Assembly: GCA_017617715.1 (NCBI GenBank)
Contig: JAFZVQ010000067.1
Coordinates: forward strand, 1 to 64,000
Direction: 5' to 3'
Length of the DNA stretch: 64,000 bases
DNA from: Bacteroidales bacterium
GTDB taxonomy: Bacteria > Bacteroidota > Bacteroidia > Bacteroidales > UBA932
Positions 51,966 through 62,600 of the stretch are shown here, in pieces. Both the position numbers and the translations under genes were made by a program. Under the pieces are notes generated by a model. It was given only the letters and a program-made list of their open reading frames with translations. It made no database searches and was not told the origin of the DNA. Positions within the stretch are counted from its first letter, which is position 1; each line of letters opens with the position of its first letter.

Positions 51966-54046
51966 GAACCCTGCACTGTCTGGCCCTTGCCTTATTACTG
52001 GCAAGCGCCGTCCTCCAGCCCGCTGATGCCGCATGCCGCCGCAAACCGTTTGCAGTGGTGGTGGACGGGGCGTGCTACGATGCCGTAGCCGGATCCGTGA
52101 AGAATTACGCCGACGCCGTAGCCGCCCGCGACAAGCGGCAGGTGCTGGTGGTAGTTACCGGCAGCGACTGGACCCCCCAGACCATACGCGACACCCTCCG
52201 GGGCCTCCACGAGAAAAAGAAGCTAGAAGGAGCCGTGCTCGTGGGCGACATCCCCGTGCCCATGATCAGGCGCGCGCACCATCTGGCCACCGCTTTCAAG
52301 ATGAATCCGGCCATGCCTGTGAAGCGCTCGTCCATACCGTCGGACCGCTTCTACGACGATTTCAGCCTGCGTTTCGATTATCTGGACAGCGACGGGAAAC
52401 TGTACTACTACGACCTCTCCCCCGATGGTGCCCAGAGAGTGCACTGCGACATATTCACTGCCCGGATAAAGCCATCCAAGGCAGACCCGGACCACAGTTT
52501 TGAAGAACTGACCTGCGAATTCCTCGACCGTGCAGCCCGTATAGCGTCCGGCACCGAGCCGCTCGACAACGTGTTCCATTTCGGCGGCCACGGCAACAGC
52601 TCCGAGAGCATCAACGCCCGCATCGACGAAGACCGCGCCTACTACGAGCAGTTCGCCCTGGGCGGCACCGGCGAGCGCGTGCGCTACCTTAACTTCGACG
52701 AGGAGCGTTTCGTGCGCATGCGCCTGCTCTCCGCCCTGTCGAGCCCGGAAGTGGATTTCGCCCACCTCCACACCCACGGCGGCGTCGGAGCCCAGTACAT
52801 CAGCAAGGAGCCCTACACCTTCATGACCAATGAGCACATCGAGAACGCCAAGGCTTTCTTCCGTTCCAAGATGCGCAGCGCCAAGGACAAGGACAAGGCG
52901 GCCGCATCGCTGATGAAGTCCTACGACATCCCCGCCAGCTGGCTCGAGGGCTGGGACGACAAGGAGGTCGCCGCCAGGGACTCCGTCCGCTCCGCTTCCG
53001 TGGACATCACCCTCAAGGACCTGGACAGCTACAAGTCCGGAGCCAGGGTGATACTGCTGGACGCCTGCTTCAACGGAGCCTTCCTCCACGACGACTACGT
53101 GGCCGCGCGCTATGCCTTCGGCCACGGCAGCCGCACTCTCGCCGTGACCGGCAACTCCGTGAACATTATCCAGGATCACTGGAAGAACGAACTTGCCGGG
53201 CTGCTCAAGGCGGGCTGTTCCGTGGGCGAGTGGGCCATGAACTACATGACCCTCGAATCGCACCTCTTCGGCGACCCCACCTTCCGTTTCGCCGCCACCC
53301 GTGAATCCCTGCCTGACGCAAAGCAGGCAAAGGCCATCCACGACGGCAGGTACAGCCCGGAAAAATGCCTGGAACTCATGGACGACGAATCCATGAACGT
53401 GCGCCTGGAGGCCTTCTACTACATTCTGCGTGAAGGCTCCTACGGCACGTTCAAGGAGGCTGTCACCAAGGGGCTGGACGACCCGTATGAAATGGTGCGC
53501 CGCATGGCCGCCCGCTACGCCGAGATCCTCGGCGAGGAGTCGCTGCTGCCCGTCATTGCCCGGCATTATCTGGATCCTTTCGAATCCGCCCGCGTGCGCT
53601 ACCACCTGCTTGCCGCCTTCAGCCAGTACGGCGCCGGCTCCGTGGAAAGCGCCCTGCAGGCCGCCTGGGACGGCATCTGGCCCACCCCTGAGGATTTCAG
53701 CGCATTGAAGGCAAGGCTGCGCAGGAGCATAGAAGCCTCCGACAGCGAAATAGCCGCCCTGCAGGACTCCTCCGTGCCCGTCAAGGAGAGGATTTCCACA
53801 GTGAGCGCCCAGCGCAACGCCAACCTGGCGGCCGCCGTGGATCCCATGCTGAAGATAGTCGCCGACGAAGGCGCCGAAGCGGACCTTCGCTGCAAGGCGG
53901 CCGAAGCCCTCGGCTGGTACACCCGTTCGGCCATGAGTTGCTTTATCTACCAATCACTCCAAAAGATACAGCCCGCCGACGCGTCCGTAGCCGACGAAGT
54001 CCGCCGCACCCTGAGAAGACTTGAAGACATTGCACATACTCGGTAA
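51962..54046 (+). CDS. Secreted C25-like (caspase-fold) cysteine peptidase with HEAT-like repeats
   Basis: 694 residues from ATG 51962 (ATGA with the previous gene). Signal peptide to about residue 23. The clan CD fold is shown by His272 in HLHTHGG and Cys369 in ILLDACFNGAF, together with the C25 hallmark HLFGDPTFRF near 436. From about 455 to the end are alpha-helical HEAT-like repeats (NVRLEAFYYILREG, EMVRRMAARYAEIL). Gingipain-type peptidases with repeats of this kind are rarely placed in TonB receptor operons. It may process the operon's own surface proteins or host protein. No T9SS C-terminal signal domain is apparent. Confidence 0.8.
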   Translation: MRTLHCLALALLLASAVLQPADAACRRKPFAVVVDGACYDAVAGSVKNYADAVAARDKRQVLVVVTGSDWTPQTIRDTLRGLHEKKKLEGAVLVGDIPVPMIRRAHHLATAFKMNPAMPVKRSSIPSDRFYDDFSLRFDYLDSDGKLYYYDLSPDGAQRVHCDIFTARIKPSKADPDHSFEELTCEFLDRAARIASGTEPLDNVFHFGGHGNSSESINARIDEDRAYYEQFALGGTGERVRYLNFDEERFVRMRLLSALSSPEVDFAHLHTHGGVGAQYISKEPYTFMTNEHIENAKAFFRSKMRSAKDKDKAAASLMKSYDIPASWLEGWDDKEVAARDSVRSASVDITLKDLDSYKSGARVILLDACFNGAFLHDDYVAARYAFGHGSRTLAVTGNSVNIIQDHWKNELAGLLKAGCSVGEWAMNYMTLESHLFGDPTFRFAATRESLPDAKQAKAIHDGRYSPEKCLELMDDESMNVRLEAFYYILREGSYGTFKEAVTKGLDDPYEMVRRMAARYAEILGEESLLPVIARHYLDPFESARVRYHLLAAFSQYGAGSVESALQAAWDGIWPTPEDFSALKARLRRSIEASDSEIAALQDSSVPVKERISTVSAQRNANLAAAVDPMLKIVADEGAEADLRCKAAEALGWYTRSAMSCFIYQSLQKIQPADASVADEVRRTLRRLEDIAHTR

Positions 54047-56834
54047 AACGGCCATACTCACAGCCCTCCTGCTGCTCTCATGCATCTGCCTGAAAGCACA
54101 ACAGAAGGCTTCCATCCATGGCATCGTGACCACCGTTGAAAACGGGGTCAAGGTGCCGGTGGATTATGCCGTCATACTGCTCAAGCCGGCAGGAGTCTAT
54201 GCCACCACCGACGAAAAAGGGGCCTACCGCATGGGCGGCCTCGATCCCGGAACCTACAATCTAAACATACAACTGATAGGTTATGAGACTGTCGACACCA
54301 CCCTGGCGATACGGGGCGACATCCGGCGCGACTTCGTGCTCACCCAGAGCTCGTTCCGCCTTGAGGAAGTCCACGTCGTGGCCGAAGCCTCCAAGGCCGG
54401 AGAATCCACGGCGTCAATGATTTCCCGCCAGGCCATAGACCACAGCCAGACCAGCTCGCTGCGAGACATCATGCAGCTGCTGCCCGGCGCCGCCATCACC
54501 AACCCCGACCTCGGTTCCGCCCACAGCATCACCCTGCGGTCGGTCGGCGGCAGCGACATGAACAGCCTCGGCACCGCCATCATAGTGGACGGCGCCCCCC
54601 TGTCCAACAACGCCAACATGGAGGGCATCACGGCCACCATCAACGGCGTGTCCTCCGCCATCGCCGGCACCTCCACTTCCGCCGGCGGCGCCACTCCCAA
54701 CGGCGGCATCGACGTGCGCCAGCTTTCCACCGACAACATAGAATCAGTCGAGGTGATACGAGGCATCCCTTCCGTCCAGTACGGCGACCTCACCTCCGGA
54801 GCCGTGATCATCAACTCCAAGGCCGGCGTGGAACCGCTGACGATAAGGCTCAAAGCCGATCCCAAGATATATCAGGTGGCAGCCTCCAAAGGATTCAGGC
54901 TCGGCCCCGACGCCGGCGACCTCAACATCAGCGGCGACTACGCCTACAGCAACGCCAAGACCACGGAATCCTACGCCCACTACCAGCGCTTCAATCTCAA
55001 AGGCCTGTGGTCCAAACGTTTCGGCGACCTCAACACCTCCACGTCACTCGACCTGCGCTTCGGCAAAGACACCCGCGACAAGAATCCCGACGATCTCCGC
55101 ACCAACCTAGCATCCGGCGGCACCAACCTCGGCTACCGCATCAGCACGAACGGCACCTGGAACATCAACCGCGGCTGGCTCAAGACCCTTCGCTACGACC
55201 TGTCCAACAGCTACACCTGGAAGGAATCCTTCCATGAGCAGGACAACATCAACGCCGTGGCCATCTACACCACCAACATGCAGGACGGCGCCACCGTGGC
55301 CGACATTCCGGGACGCAAGCTCTTCGACACTTCCGGCAACGAACTCACCACGCCCGGAGCCGGTGCATACGCTATCATGACGCCGTATTCCTACTTCTGC
55401 CACTACGACTTCTACGGAAAGGAGCTCAGCACCTTCTCCAAGGCCTACCTGAACCTGTTCAAGCAGTGGGACACCACCAGCGAAAAGATACTGGCCGGCG
55501 CCGATTTCAAATCCGAAGGCAACCTTGGCCGCGGCCTCGTGTTCCCCAAAGACTGTCCCCCCAACCGCACCAACAACGAATCAGGCTACCGTGAGCGGCC
55601 CCTCTACGACATTCCCTTCGTCAACCAGCTCGGCCTGTTCGCCGAAAACTCCTTCCGCGCCAGGCTGCTCAGGCGCGAAATGAGCCTCACCGCCGGCCTG
55701 CGTTTCGACATGGTGGGCAGTCTCACCGCCCTGTGCCCCCGAATCAATGCATCCTTTGAATTGATTCCGGAAATATGGGTGCTGCGCGGAGGCTACGGCA
55801 TCACGGCCAAGGCCCCCACTTCCGCCTACCTCTACCCCACCGACGCCTACTACGACCAGCTCAACATCAACACCACGGAAGCCTCCAATCCCCGGGACCG
55901 TGCCGTGATGGCCACCACACGCATCTACCAGACGGCGAACCCCGACCTGGAAATAGCCCGCAACCACAAGGCGGAAGTGGGATTCGACCTCAAGATTGCG
56001 AAGCGCTACCGCCTCAGCGTGACACTCTACGACGAGCTGATGAAGAACGGCTACAGCTATGCCCGCGACCTCAGCACCTTCGTCTGGGTGCCGTATAAGA
56101 CATATAAGATAGGAGGCCACGACGCATCCGGTAATCCCCTGTTCACCACGGACAAGGACACGCACCGCTTCTTCTCCTACTACAGGCCCACAAACAACAC
56201 CCGCGAGCACCACTACGGCCTCGAATACGAACTGGACCTGGGCCGCTTCAGCGGCATACGCACATCATTCTTCCTCAACGGAGCATGGATGCACACCGCC
56301 ACGTCGAGCTCCGGCGAGACCTACGCCCTCAACATGAAGGAAGGCAGCTACGTGGACAGCCACGTGGCAATCTACGACCCCGGCGTGCGAGAATACCACA
56401 ACGAACGCTTCCTTACCACCCTGCGCACCACCCACAACATCCCGTCCATAGGCTTCGTCGTGACCCTGACCACCCAGCTGAACGTGTTCACGACCAACTG
56501 GACCGACTACCACAACGACGAGGCCCCGCAGCGTTACATCTCGAACGACGACGGCAAAGTGTATGATTTCACTGCGGAGATGGCTTCCGACCCCGCATAT
56601 AGATACATGGTCGGCCAGCTGTCCGACAGCCGGTTCATCCACAGCCGGACCATCCCTACCGTGGTGTTCAACCTCAACGTGACCAAGGAGATACGCAACT
56701 TCATGACAGCCTCCTTCTACGTCAACAACCTCTTCAACTCCAGGCCCCTGGATCCTTCAGAGATCACGAAAGGCTCCTACACGGAGCTCAACAACCCGAT
56801 GTACTTTGGTTTTGAAATCAAACTCAAGATATGA
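54021..56834 (+). CDS. TonB-dependent receptor
   Basis: 937 residues. The start is probably TTG 54021 (or TTG 54030), because no in-frame ATG precedes the signal peptide; it overlaps the peptidase gene by 26 bp. Signal peptide, CarboxypepD-regulatory-like domain (ASIHGIVTTVENGVKVPVDY), plug domain (SLRDIMQLLPGAAITNPD, IDVRQLSTDNIESVEVIRG) and a beta barrel ending LNNPMYFGFEIKLKI. No SusD gene follows; instead a DUF4876-like lipoprotein and a DUF6850-like barrel do, a recurrent set in Bacteroides-type genomes. Confidence 0.88.
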   Translation: MKTLHILGKTAILTALLLLSCICLKAQQKASIHGIVTTVENGVKVPVDYAVILLKPAGVYATTDEKGAYRMGGLDPGTYNLNIQLIGYETVDTTLAIRGDIRRDFVLTQSSFRLEEVHVVAEASKAGESTASMISRQAIDHSQTSSLRDIMQLLPGAAITNPDLGSAHSITLRSVGGSDMNSLGTAIIVDGAPLSNNANMEGITATINGVSSAIAGTSTSAGGATPNGGIDVRQLSTDNIESVEVIRGIPSVQYGDLTSGAVIINSKAGVEPLTIRLKADPKIYQVAASKGFRLGPDAGDLNISGDYAYSNAKTTESYAHYQRFNLKGLWSKRFGDLNTSTSLDLRFGKDTRDKNPDDLRTNLASGGTNLGYRISTNGTWNINRGWLKTLRYDLSNSYTWKESFHEQDNINAVAIYTTNMQDGATVADIPGRKLFDTSGNELTTPGAGAYAIMTPYSYFCHYDFYGKELSTFSKAYLNLFKQWDTTSEKILAGADFKSEGNLGRGLVFPKDCPPNRTNNESGYRERPLYDIPFVNQLGLFAENSFRARLLRREMSLTAGLRFDMVGSLTALCPRINASFELIPEIWVLRGGYGITAKAPTSAYLYPTDAYYDQLNINTTEASNPRDRAVMATTRIYQTANPDLEIARNHKAEVGFDLKIAKRYRLSVTLYDELMKNGYSYARDLSTFVWVPYKTYKIGGHDASGNPLFTTDKDTHRFFSYYRPTNNTREHHYGLEYELDLGRFSGIRTSFFLNGAWMHTATSSSGETYALNMKEGSYVDSHVAIYDPGVREYHNERFLTTLRTTHNIPSIGFVVTLTTQLNVFTTNWTDYHNDEAPQRYISNDDGKVYDFTAEMASDPAYRYMVGQLSDSRFIHSRTIPTVVFNLNVTKEIRNFMTASFYVNNLFNSRPLDPSEITKGSYTELNNPMYFGFEIKLKI

Positions 56835-58036
56835 AGAAAATAATTCTTGCCGCCCTTGCGCTGGCGGCATTCTGCGCATGTGACAAGACCCCGAAAGTCG
56901 TCACCGTGAAATGGATGGTTGAAATTGACGAATCGGCCCTCGGAGACGCACCAAGCCCCGGGACCTACAACGTCAGCCTCACCAACATAGGCACCGAGGA
57001 GGTGAAGGAAATCACCGTGGAGGGCATCCGCTCGGAAGCCATCGACATACTCCCGGGCGTGTACAACATCACAGCCCAGGCCCACGGTTCGCTCGGCGGA
57101 AGGGCATTCAACTACATCGGAAGCCTGGAGGGCGTCACGATATCCGCCACGGAAGGCGAACTCGCCTCCACCGTGAAGGTCTCGGCCACGGCATCTTCCG
57201 CCCTGGTGTTCAAGGAAATACACTACAATGGCAGTATGGTGTCCGGCTCCGCGAGCGCCCGCTATCTCAAAGACACATTCTTCGAAATCTACAACAATTC
57301 CGAAGAGACTGTATATGCTGACGGAATATGCCTCGGAGACGTGCTCAGCCACAAAATCTTTGACTTCTCTGACAAGCTCCCCAATGCCTCAGACTACGTG
57401 TTTATCGGCACCTACGTATGGCAAATCCCCGGCAGCGGCAAGGACTACCCCATCGCTCCCGGCGAGTCATTCATCATCGCCGCCTCGGCTATCGACCACA
57501 CCAAGACAGCAGAGTCCCTCGACCTTTCCACGGCAGAGTTTGAAACCATTTGCGACAAATACAAAGATGACGGTGGCCAGGCCGACGCCAACGCCGTGAA
57601 TATGGCTCTTGTCTGCACGATCAAGAAAACCTCGCTGGGAAACCAGTTTGGAAGGTTCACCGATGCCGCATGGGCACTTTTCTATCCTTCCGTACCCCTT
57701 CGCAAAGACGGCGAGTATCTGGAATCCAACCACGCCAACAACTTTGGCCTTGAAGTGCTGAAAACCGACATTCTCGACGCCATCGACCTTCTGAAGACGG
57801 AGAATCCGGACGACAAGCGCCTCGAGCCCGTGCTTGACGCCGGCTGGATCAAATGCGCGACCACAGGCGGCAACCAGAGCGTCGTCCGCAAGATAGAATC
57901 CACCCGCCCGGACGGCTCCATCATCCTTCAGGACACCAACAACACCACCGTGGATTTCACGGTCAACGACAAGCCTGAAATTCGCCGCTACGGCGTGAAA
58001 CGCCCTTCCTGGAGCACCTGGACCACGGCACAATGA
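56831..58036 (+). CDS. DUF4876-like lipoprotein
   Basis: 401 residues. Lipobox FCAC near residue 15, then a two-part beta-rich protein: an N-terminal Ig-like region (PGTYNVSLTNIGTEEVKEITV) and a C-terminal region starting VFKEIHYNGSMVSGSASARYL and IYNNSEETVYADGICLGDV, the pattern of DUF4876. Coupled to the receptor by ATGA and to the barrel gene by ATGA. It probably occupies the SusD-like place at the receptor; ligand unknown. Confidence 0.75.
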   Translation: MKKIILAALALAAFCACDKTPKVVTVKWMVEIDESALGDAPSPGTYNVSLTNIGTEEVKEITVEGIRSEAIDILPGVYNITAQAHGSLGGRAFNYIGSLEGVTISATEGELASTVKVSATASSALVFKEIHYNGSMVSGSASARYLKDTFFEIYNNSEETVYADGICLGDVLSHKIFDFSDKLPNASDYVFIGTYVWQIPGSGKDYPIAPGESFIIAASAIDHTKTAESLDLSTAEFETICDKYKDDGGQADANAVNMALVCTIKKTSLGNQFGRFTDAAWALFYPSVPLRKDGEYLESNHANNFGLEVLKTDILDAIDLLKTENPDDKRLEPVLDAGWIKCATTGGNQSVVRKIESTRPDGSIILQDTNNTTVDFTVNDKPEIRRYGVKRPSWSTWTTAQ

Positions 58037-59559
58037 CAAGAAAGGCCGCATACCTGCTGGCCCTTATGCTGGTGTCAGCCATCGCCCGTGCCGGAGGGCC
58101 GGACGACGGAGCTTCCTTGCGCCTGAGGCTCCTGCCGGCACTCTGGATGGACAGCGCCAATGCCGCCGGCCTGGCTTTCTCCGCACCGGAACGATTCAAT
58201 ACCCTTCAGGCAAGCTACAACCACGCAAGCGGAGACTACAGGAGGATGCAGGAAGGGGCCACGGTGTCCGAACTCAGCTTCGACACCAGCGGAGCGATGA
58301 AAGTGGGCAAGGTGCAGCTCTGGGGGCATTTCCGCTACGACAACGACACCGACACCGGCTCCTCGTTCAACACCCTGCTCTACGATCCCTTCGACGAGCG
58401 TTTCCTCTACACTGCCGCCGACACCGTGGCCGGCCAGTGGAAGAAACAGTCCTACCTGATGGAATTCAAAGCAGCCCTGCCCGTGTCCGAAAGCCTGGCC
58501 GCCGGAATCCACGTGCGCTACAACGACCGTATCGCCGCCGGACAAATCGACCCGCGGGCTGAATCCTACAACTATTCCGTCAGTGTCCGGCCCGGCCTGA
58601 GCTGGCGCACGGGGCGCAGCATCTTCGGGCTCAGCGGGCTCTACACCAATACTTTCGAGCGTTCCACCCCCTCCATAAGCAACAGCCAGGAAATACAACG
58701 CGTCTTTCTCCTCCGGGGCCTTGGCAACTGGGTGGGCGACCAGGTGGGCGGCAGTGGCCTCAGCACTATGTACTTCCGCTGCAACACCTGGGGCGGCAGC
58801 CTGCAGTACTCCCTGGAATCCCCATTCAGGCTGCTGGCATCCGTGGGATTCAGCTCCCATGACACTGCAATACGCGAAAGCGCCACACAGCCCAAGCCGC
58901 ACGGCAGCACCAGGCGCCAGGAAATAGAAGGAGCCGTCACGGCCGTCTTCGGCAGCACGGTCTGGCAGAAAGCCGGTCTGTCCGTGTCGGGAGCCAAAAC
59001 CACCGGCACCGAGCCCACGACCCAATGGGATACCGCCAGCGGTGAGTGGGTGGTGACTTTTACCGCCGACCAGTGCGACTTCCTCACCGGTGACGCCCTG
59101 CTCTCCTACGAAGCCCTCATCCTCGAGGACGACTCCTATACATGGCGTTTCACCGGAAATGCAGGAATCCGGTCCAAGGCCGACACTTATGCCATGCCGG
59201 CAGCCTCATTCAGCTATACCAATCTCAGCCTCGATGCCGGAGCCGGACGCCGTTTTGCTTTCAACCGCTCTTCCCTGATCCTGGAAGCCGGGGTCAAAGG
59301 GCTCAAGAATCTGGGGCACGCATATAACTACACAGGCCACAGGACAGGCACGGCGCCGGTCCGGGACCTCTATCCCCACGACATTGCGGTCCTGGGGGCC
59401 GACCTTATCCAGGGCCGGCTGGGCGCTGAATTCGCCATCGCCTTGAACAAAGGTCTGAGCCTCGCGCTTGCGGCTGAAGGATCATATCTTTCCGCCGCCT
59501 CCGACCTCGGTCCCCTCTCCCGCTGGGTAGCCTCAGGAGGAGTCAAGCTATACTTCTAA
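58033..59559 (+). CDS. DUF6850-like outer membrane beta-barrel protein
   Basis: 508 residues. Signal peptide to about residue 20, then alternating aromatic/polar strands to a final aromatic residue (VASGGVKLYF), an outer membrane barrel with roughly 16-18 strands. Placement after a TonB receptor and a DUF4876-like lipoprotein matches the DUF6850 set. Function unknown. The stop is followed by a truncated repeat and a strong bidirectional terminator. Confidence 0.75.
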   Translation: MTRKAAYLLALMLVSAIARAGGPDDGASLRLRLLPALWMDSANAAGLAFSAPERFNTLQASYNHASGDYRRMQEGATVSELSFDTSGAMKVGKVQLWGHFRYDNDTDTGSSFNTLLYDPFDERFLYTAADTVAGQWKKQSYLMEFKAALPVSESLAAGIHVRYNDRIAAGQIDPRAESYNYSVSVRPGLSWRTGRSIFGLSGLYTNTFERSTPSISNSQEIQRVFLLRGLGNWVGDQVGGSGLSTMYFRCNTWGGSLQYSLESPFRLLASVGFSSHDTAIRESATQPKPHGSTRRQEIEGAVTAVFGSTVWQKAGLSVSGAKTTGTEPTTQWDTASGEWVVTFTADQCDFLTGDALLSYEALILEDDSYTWRFTGNAGIRSKADTYAMPAASFSYTNLSLDAGAGRRFAFNRSSLILEAGVKGLKNLGHAYNYTGHRTGTAPVRDLYPHDIAVLGADLIQGRLGAEFAIALNKGLSLALAAEGSYLSAASDLGPLSRWVASGGVKLYF

Positions 59560-59563
59560 TTGG

Positions 59564-59594
59564 AGATAGATTCTTCACTTCGTTCAGAATGACA
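59564..59594. repeat. Truncated copy of the dispersed palindromic repeat
   Basis: GATAGATTCTTC followed by CAGAATGACA with a slightly diverged centre matches the terminal palindrome of repeats A and B (16102-16359, 20966-21253). Only about 30 bp are present here. Confidence 0.75.
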
Positions 59595-59637
59595 ATAATT
59601 AGAAAAGCCCGGCGGGAACCGGGCTTTTCTAATTATT
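59594..59637. terminator. Bidirectional 19-bp perfect-stem terminator
   Basis: A perfect 19-bp inverted repeat (59594-59612 with 59619-59637) around a 6-nt loop. The GC core CCCGG/CCGGG is flanked by A- and T-rich arms, so each strand ends in a U-rich tail. It sits between convergent operons. Confidence 0.92.
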
Positions 59638-59650
59638 AGAGAGTCAAGAC

Positions 59651-62600
59651 TTAATCCACATTGCGGATACAGCGGAGAGGCGCGGCTATGCGGTAGCTCA
59701 CCTTTGTGCCGTTGCATGTGTACTGGCTGGCGTCAGCTTTATTGGTCATGGGCATGAAGCCGTAGAACTGCATGTTCTTAATGCCGCTTGAAGCATCATC
59801 GGTAGTGTTGTAAGTGACACCGGCGAAAGATGAGCCGCAGAACATACCGGAACTGATACGGTCTTTGTAGGCGGTCATAAAGCCCATGAGGGAACCGTTG
59901 GTCTTGGTGACGTCCTGAATTGAAATCATGCCGTATGCATCCATGCCAAAGCCAGCGGCATTCAGCAGAGCCATTGAGCCCTCAGTCCCGTTATAATACG
60001 GGGCGTCTGTCTTGGTGGTCATGCCGACGCACTTGCCGACAAGATTGACAATCTCTTCCACCGAAGGCACATGCCAGCCGGGAGGGCAGATGCCCTGGGC
60101 CTTTTCAAGGGCCTGGGCCTGCGCGGCCGAAGTAATGGCCCCCACACTGAGTCCGAGGGCCACTTCAGCCTGATAGAGATACCCCTTGGCAGCAATATCC
60201 GCCTCGTCGGTAGTGAATTCCAGCGCAGTCTGGCCGGCGTTGATCTTAATAGGAGCGAACACGCCGGCAGTCACCGCGTTGACGTCTGTAGAAGGAGTCA
60301 TGCCGGCAGGGAGATATGCAAGGTTGCTGGCCATCCACCAACGGCCGTCTGCAAGCTGCACTATCGGATACTCCCTGCCGGCATACCTAAAATTTAGATT
60401 CGCCAGGTCTTCGGTGAAAGATGCGGAAGAGATGGGGTTGCCGGCGATAATGAGGTTGACATTCTCAGTCTTGCCTCCCTTGATGTTGCCGACAATATTG
60501 TCGATAGCCGGGACAGCGCCGTTCACCGTGGTGTTTGCCGTCACTTCCAGAGCACTGCTGCTCGTGCCGAGCGTGATGGTGTGCTCGGTGTCCTTCCTGA
60601 ACCAGCCGAAGATGGAACCGGCAAAAGCGCCGGACACGGGAGCGTCGACCACACCGGTGAAAGTCTTTTCAGCCTCGCCGAAACCGCCCACGAAACCGCC
60701 GACCGCGCCATTGGAGCAGGCGCTGCTCACCGATCCCGTGTTGATACAACTATCAATATCGGCATTGGCATAACCAATAAGGCCGCCGACTTCAGCTTCC
60801 TTTCCAGCCGAGGTATAAGAACTCGTATTGATCACATCGCCGCTGTTCTGGCATTCCTTCATGAGACCATTGAACCCGCCGGAAAGACCGCCGAAGCAGA
60901 GAGGCCCGTCAAAGTTGGCAGTAACCGTACCGGAATTAGTGCAGCTTTGCATGGTCAGCTGACTGCCGCTGTACCCTCCGTTAATACCACCGAGATAGTT
61001 ATAAGCAGTTGCATAAGTGACAACATTCTGGAGTGTCGTATTGCCGCTGTTCTGGCAATCCTTGATGACCGTCTGCTTGGCTGCAACTCCAATGAGGCCG
61101 CCGACATAATGCTGCTGGGCATTAATGGGGTTGTTGTCCTTGTCTCCATCAACGACCAGATTGCCTGTATTGGTACAATTGGTCACATTGGCATCTATAA
61201 AACCGGCAAGTGCACCGCCAAGGATGAACTTGGTGTTGGACTTGATAAGGATATCCGCTTTGTTATGGCAATTGACCAGATGTGCCGTAGCAGCACCGAC
61301 CACACCTCCGCAGCAGAAGACAGGGCCGCCGGTTGAAATCATACTGGGGGTTATCTGAATGGCCACCTCATTGGTACAGTTCTCAACCGTCACCTCAGTG
61401 GATGAATTGTTGGCCATATCGCTGTACTTGCCGCTCATGAACGGACCTGCGCCACCGAACACCCCGCCAAAGGAAGAGTACTGGGTATTTCCGCCGCCCT
61501 GCGCCATTGCAGTACCGCCGGCTATACCGGCATCAATAATCATCTGGCCATAATTATGGCAGTCGGATGCATTACCGGTGACATAACCGGCCACACCACC
61601 GAAACTGGCGTCGGTAGCTGCGATTGATTTACCGCCGGTGTATTTGATAGAACCATAATTGCTGCAGCCGCGAATCTGGCCTTCGCAGGCGCCGATTACG
61701 CCGCCCATTGCAGGGTATGACCCTTTACCGCCGGCAGGATAAGACCATTCGACAGTACCTTTGTTGACACATCCCTCGATAATACCGTGCTCGGAAGGAG
61801 CATTGGCCACGGTAGGAGTAAGGCCGACAACGCCGCCGATACCGAACTTTTTCATCTGTTCAGTTTCGCCGCTGAAAACGAACTTGATGGAACCTTCGTT
61901 CACACAGTCCTTGACTATCACCTCTCCGGCCTTGTCGACATGGCCCACACGGGCGGCGACGCCGCCGATGGAGCTGACGGACTGGCTGGTTGTGGTGAGC
62001 TCCACATCAATCTTTCCGGTGAACTTGCAGCCGTCCACGAGACCTGTTGTGGATTCACCCACGACGCCGCCGCAATAGACACGGCCAGCCTGGTCGGACT
62101 TAATGGTGATGTTACCTGCAACCTCGCAGTTCCTGATCACACCGGTATTGCCCTTGGAAACGATAAAAGCGATGCCCGTCATGTCTTCGATGGCATCCGT
62201 CCAGTTGATGCTGCAGGAACTGTCTATCTTAAGATCCCAGATATAGCCGGAGTTGGTGGCGAACAAGGCGTTGGACGCTGCCCAGTTCTTGATAGTGTGG
62301 CCGTGGCCGTCGAAATGGGCGGCCCAGGACTCGGCCGGGACGACGGTCTTGCCTTCCAGGTCGATATCTGCCATCAGATTGACCCCAAGGCTGCCGGGAT
62401 AAGTGGAAGCCTCGGAAAGGAAGTCGATAAGCTGATCGGCATTCATGATAATTGAATAGCACCAGGGGCAGTCTTTCAGGGCGTCACCAAGGTCGATACC
62501 CTTGTTGCGGGGCAGTGCGAAAGACTCGGTCTTCTCCCTTCTTGCCCATTTGCATTCGGTATCTGCAAATACTTCAAAACGCTTGACCTCCGGAGTCGGT

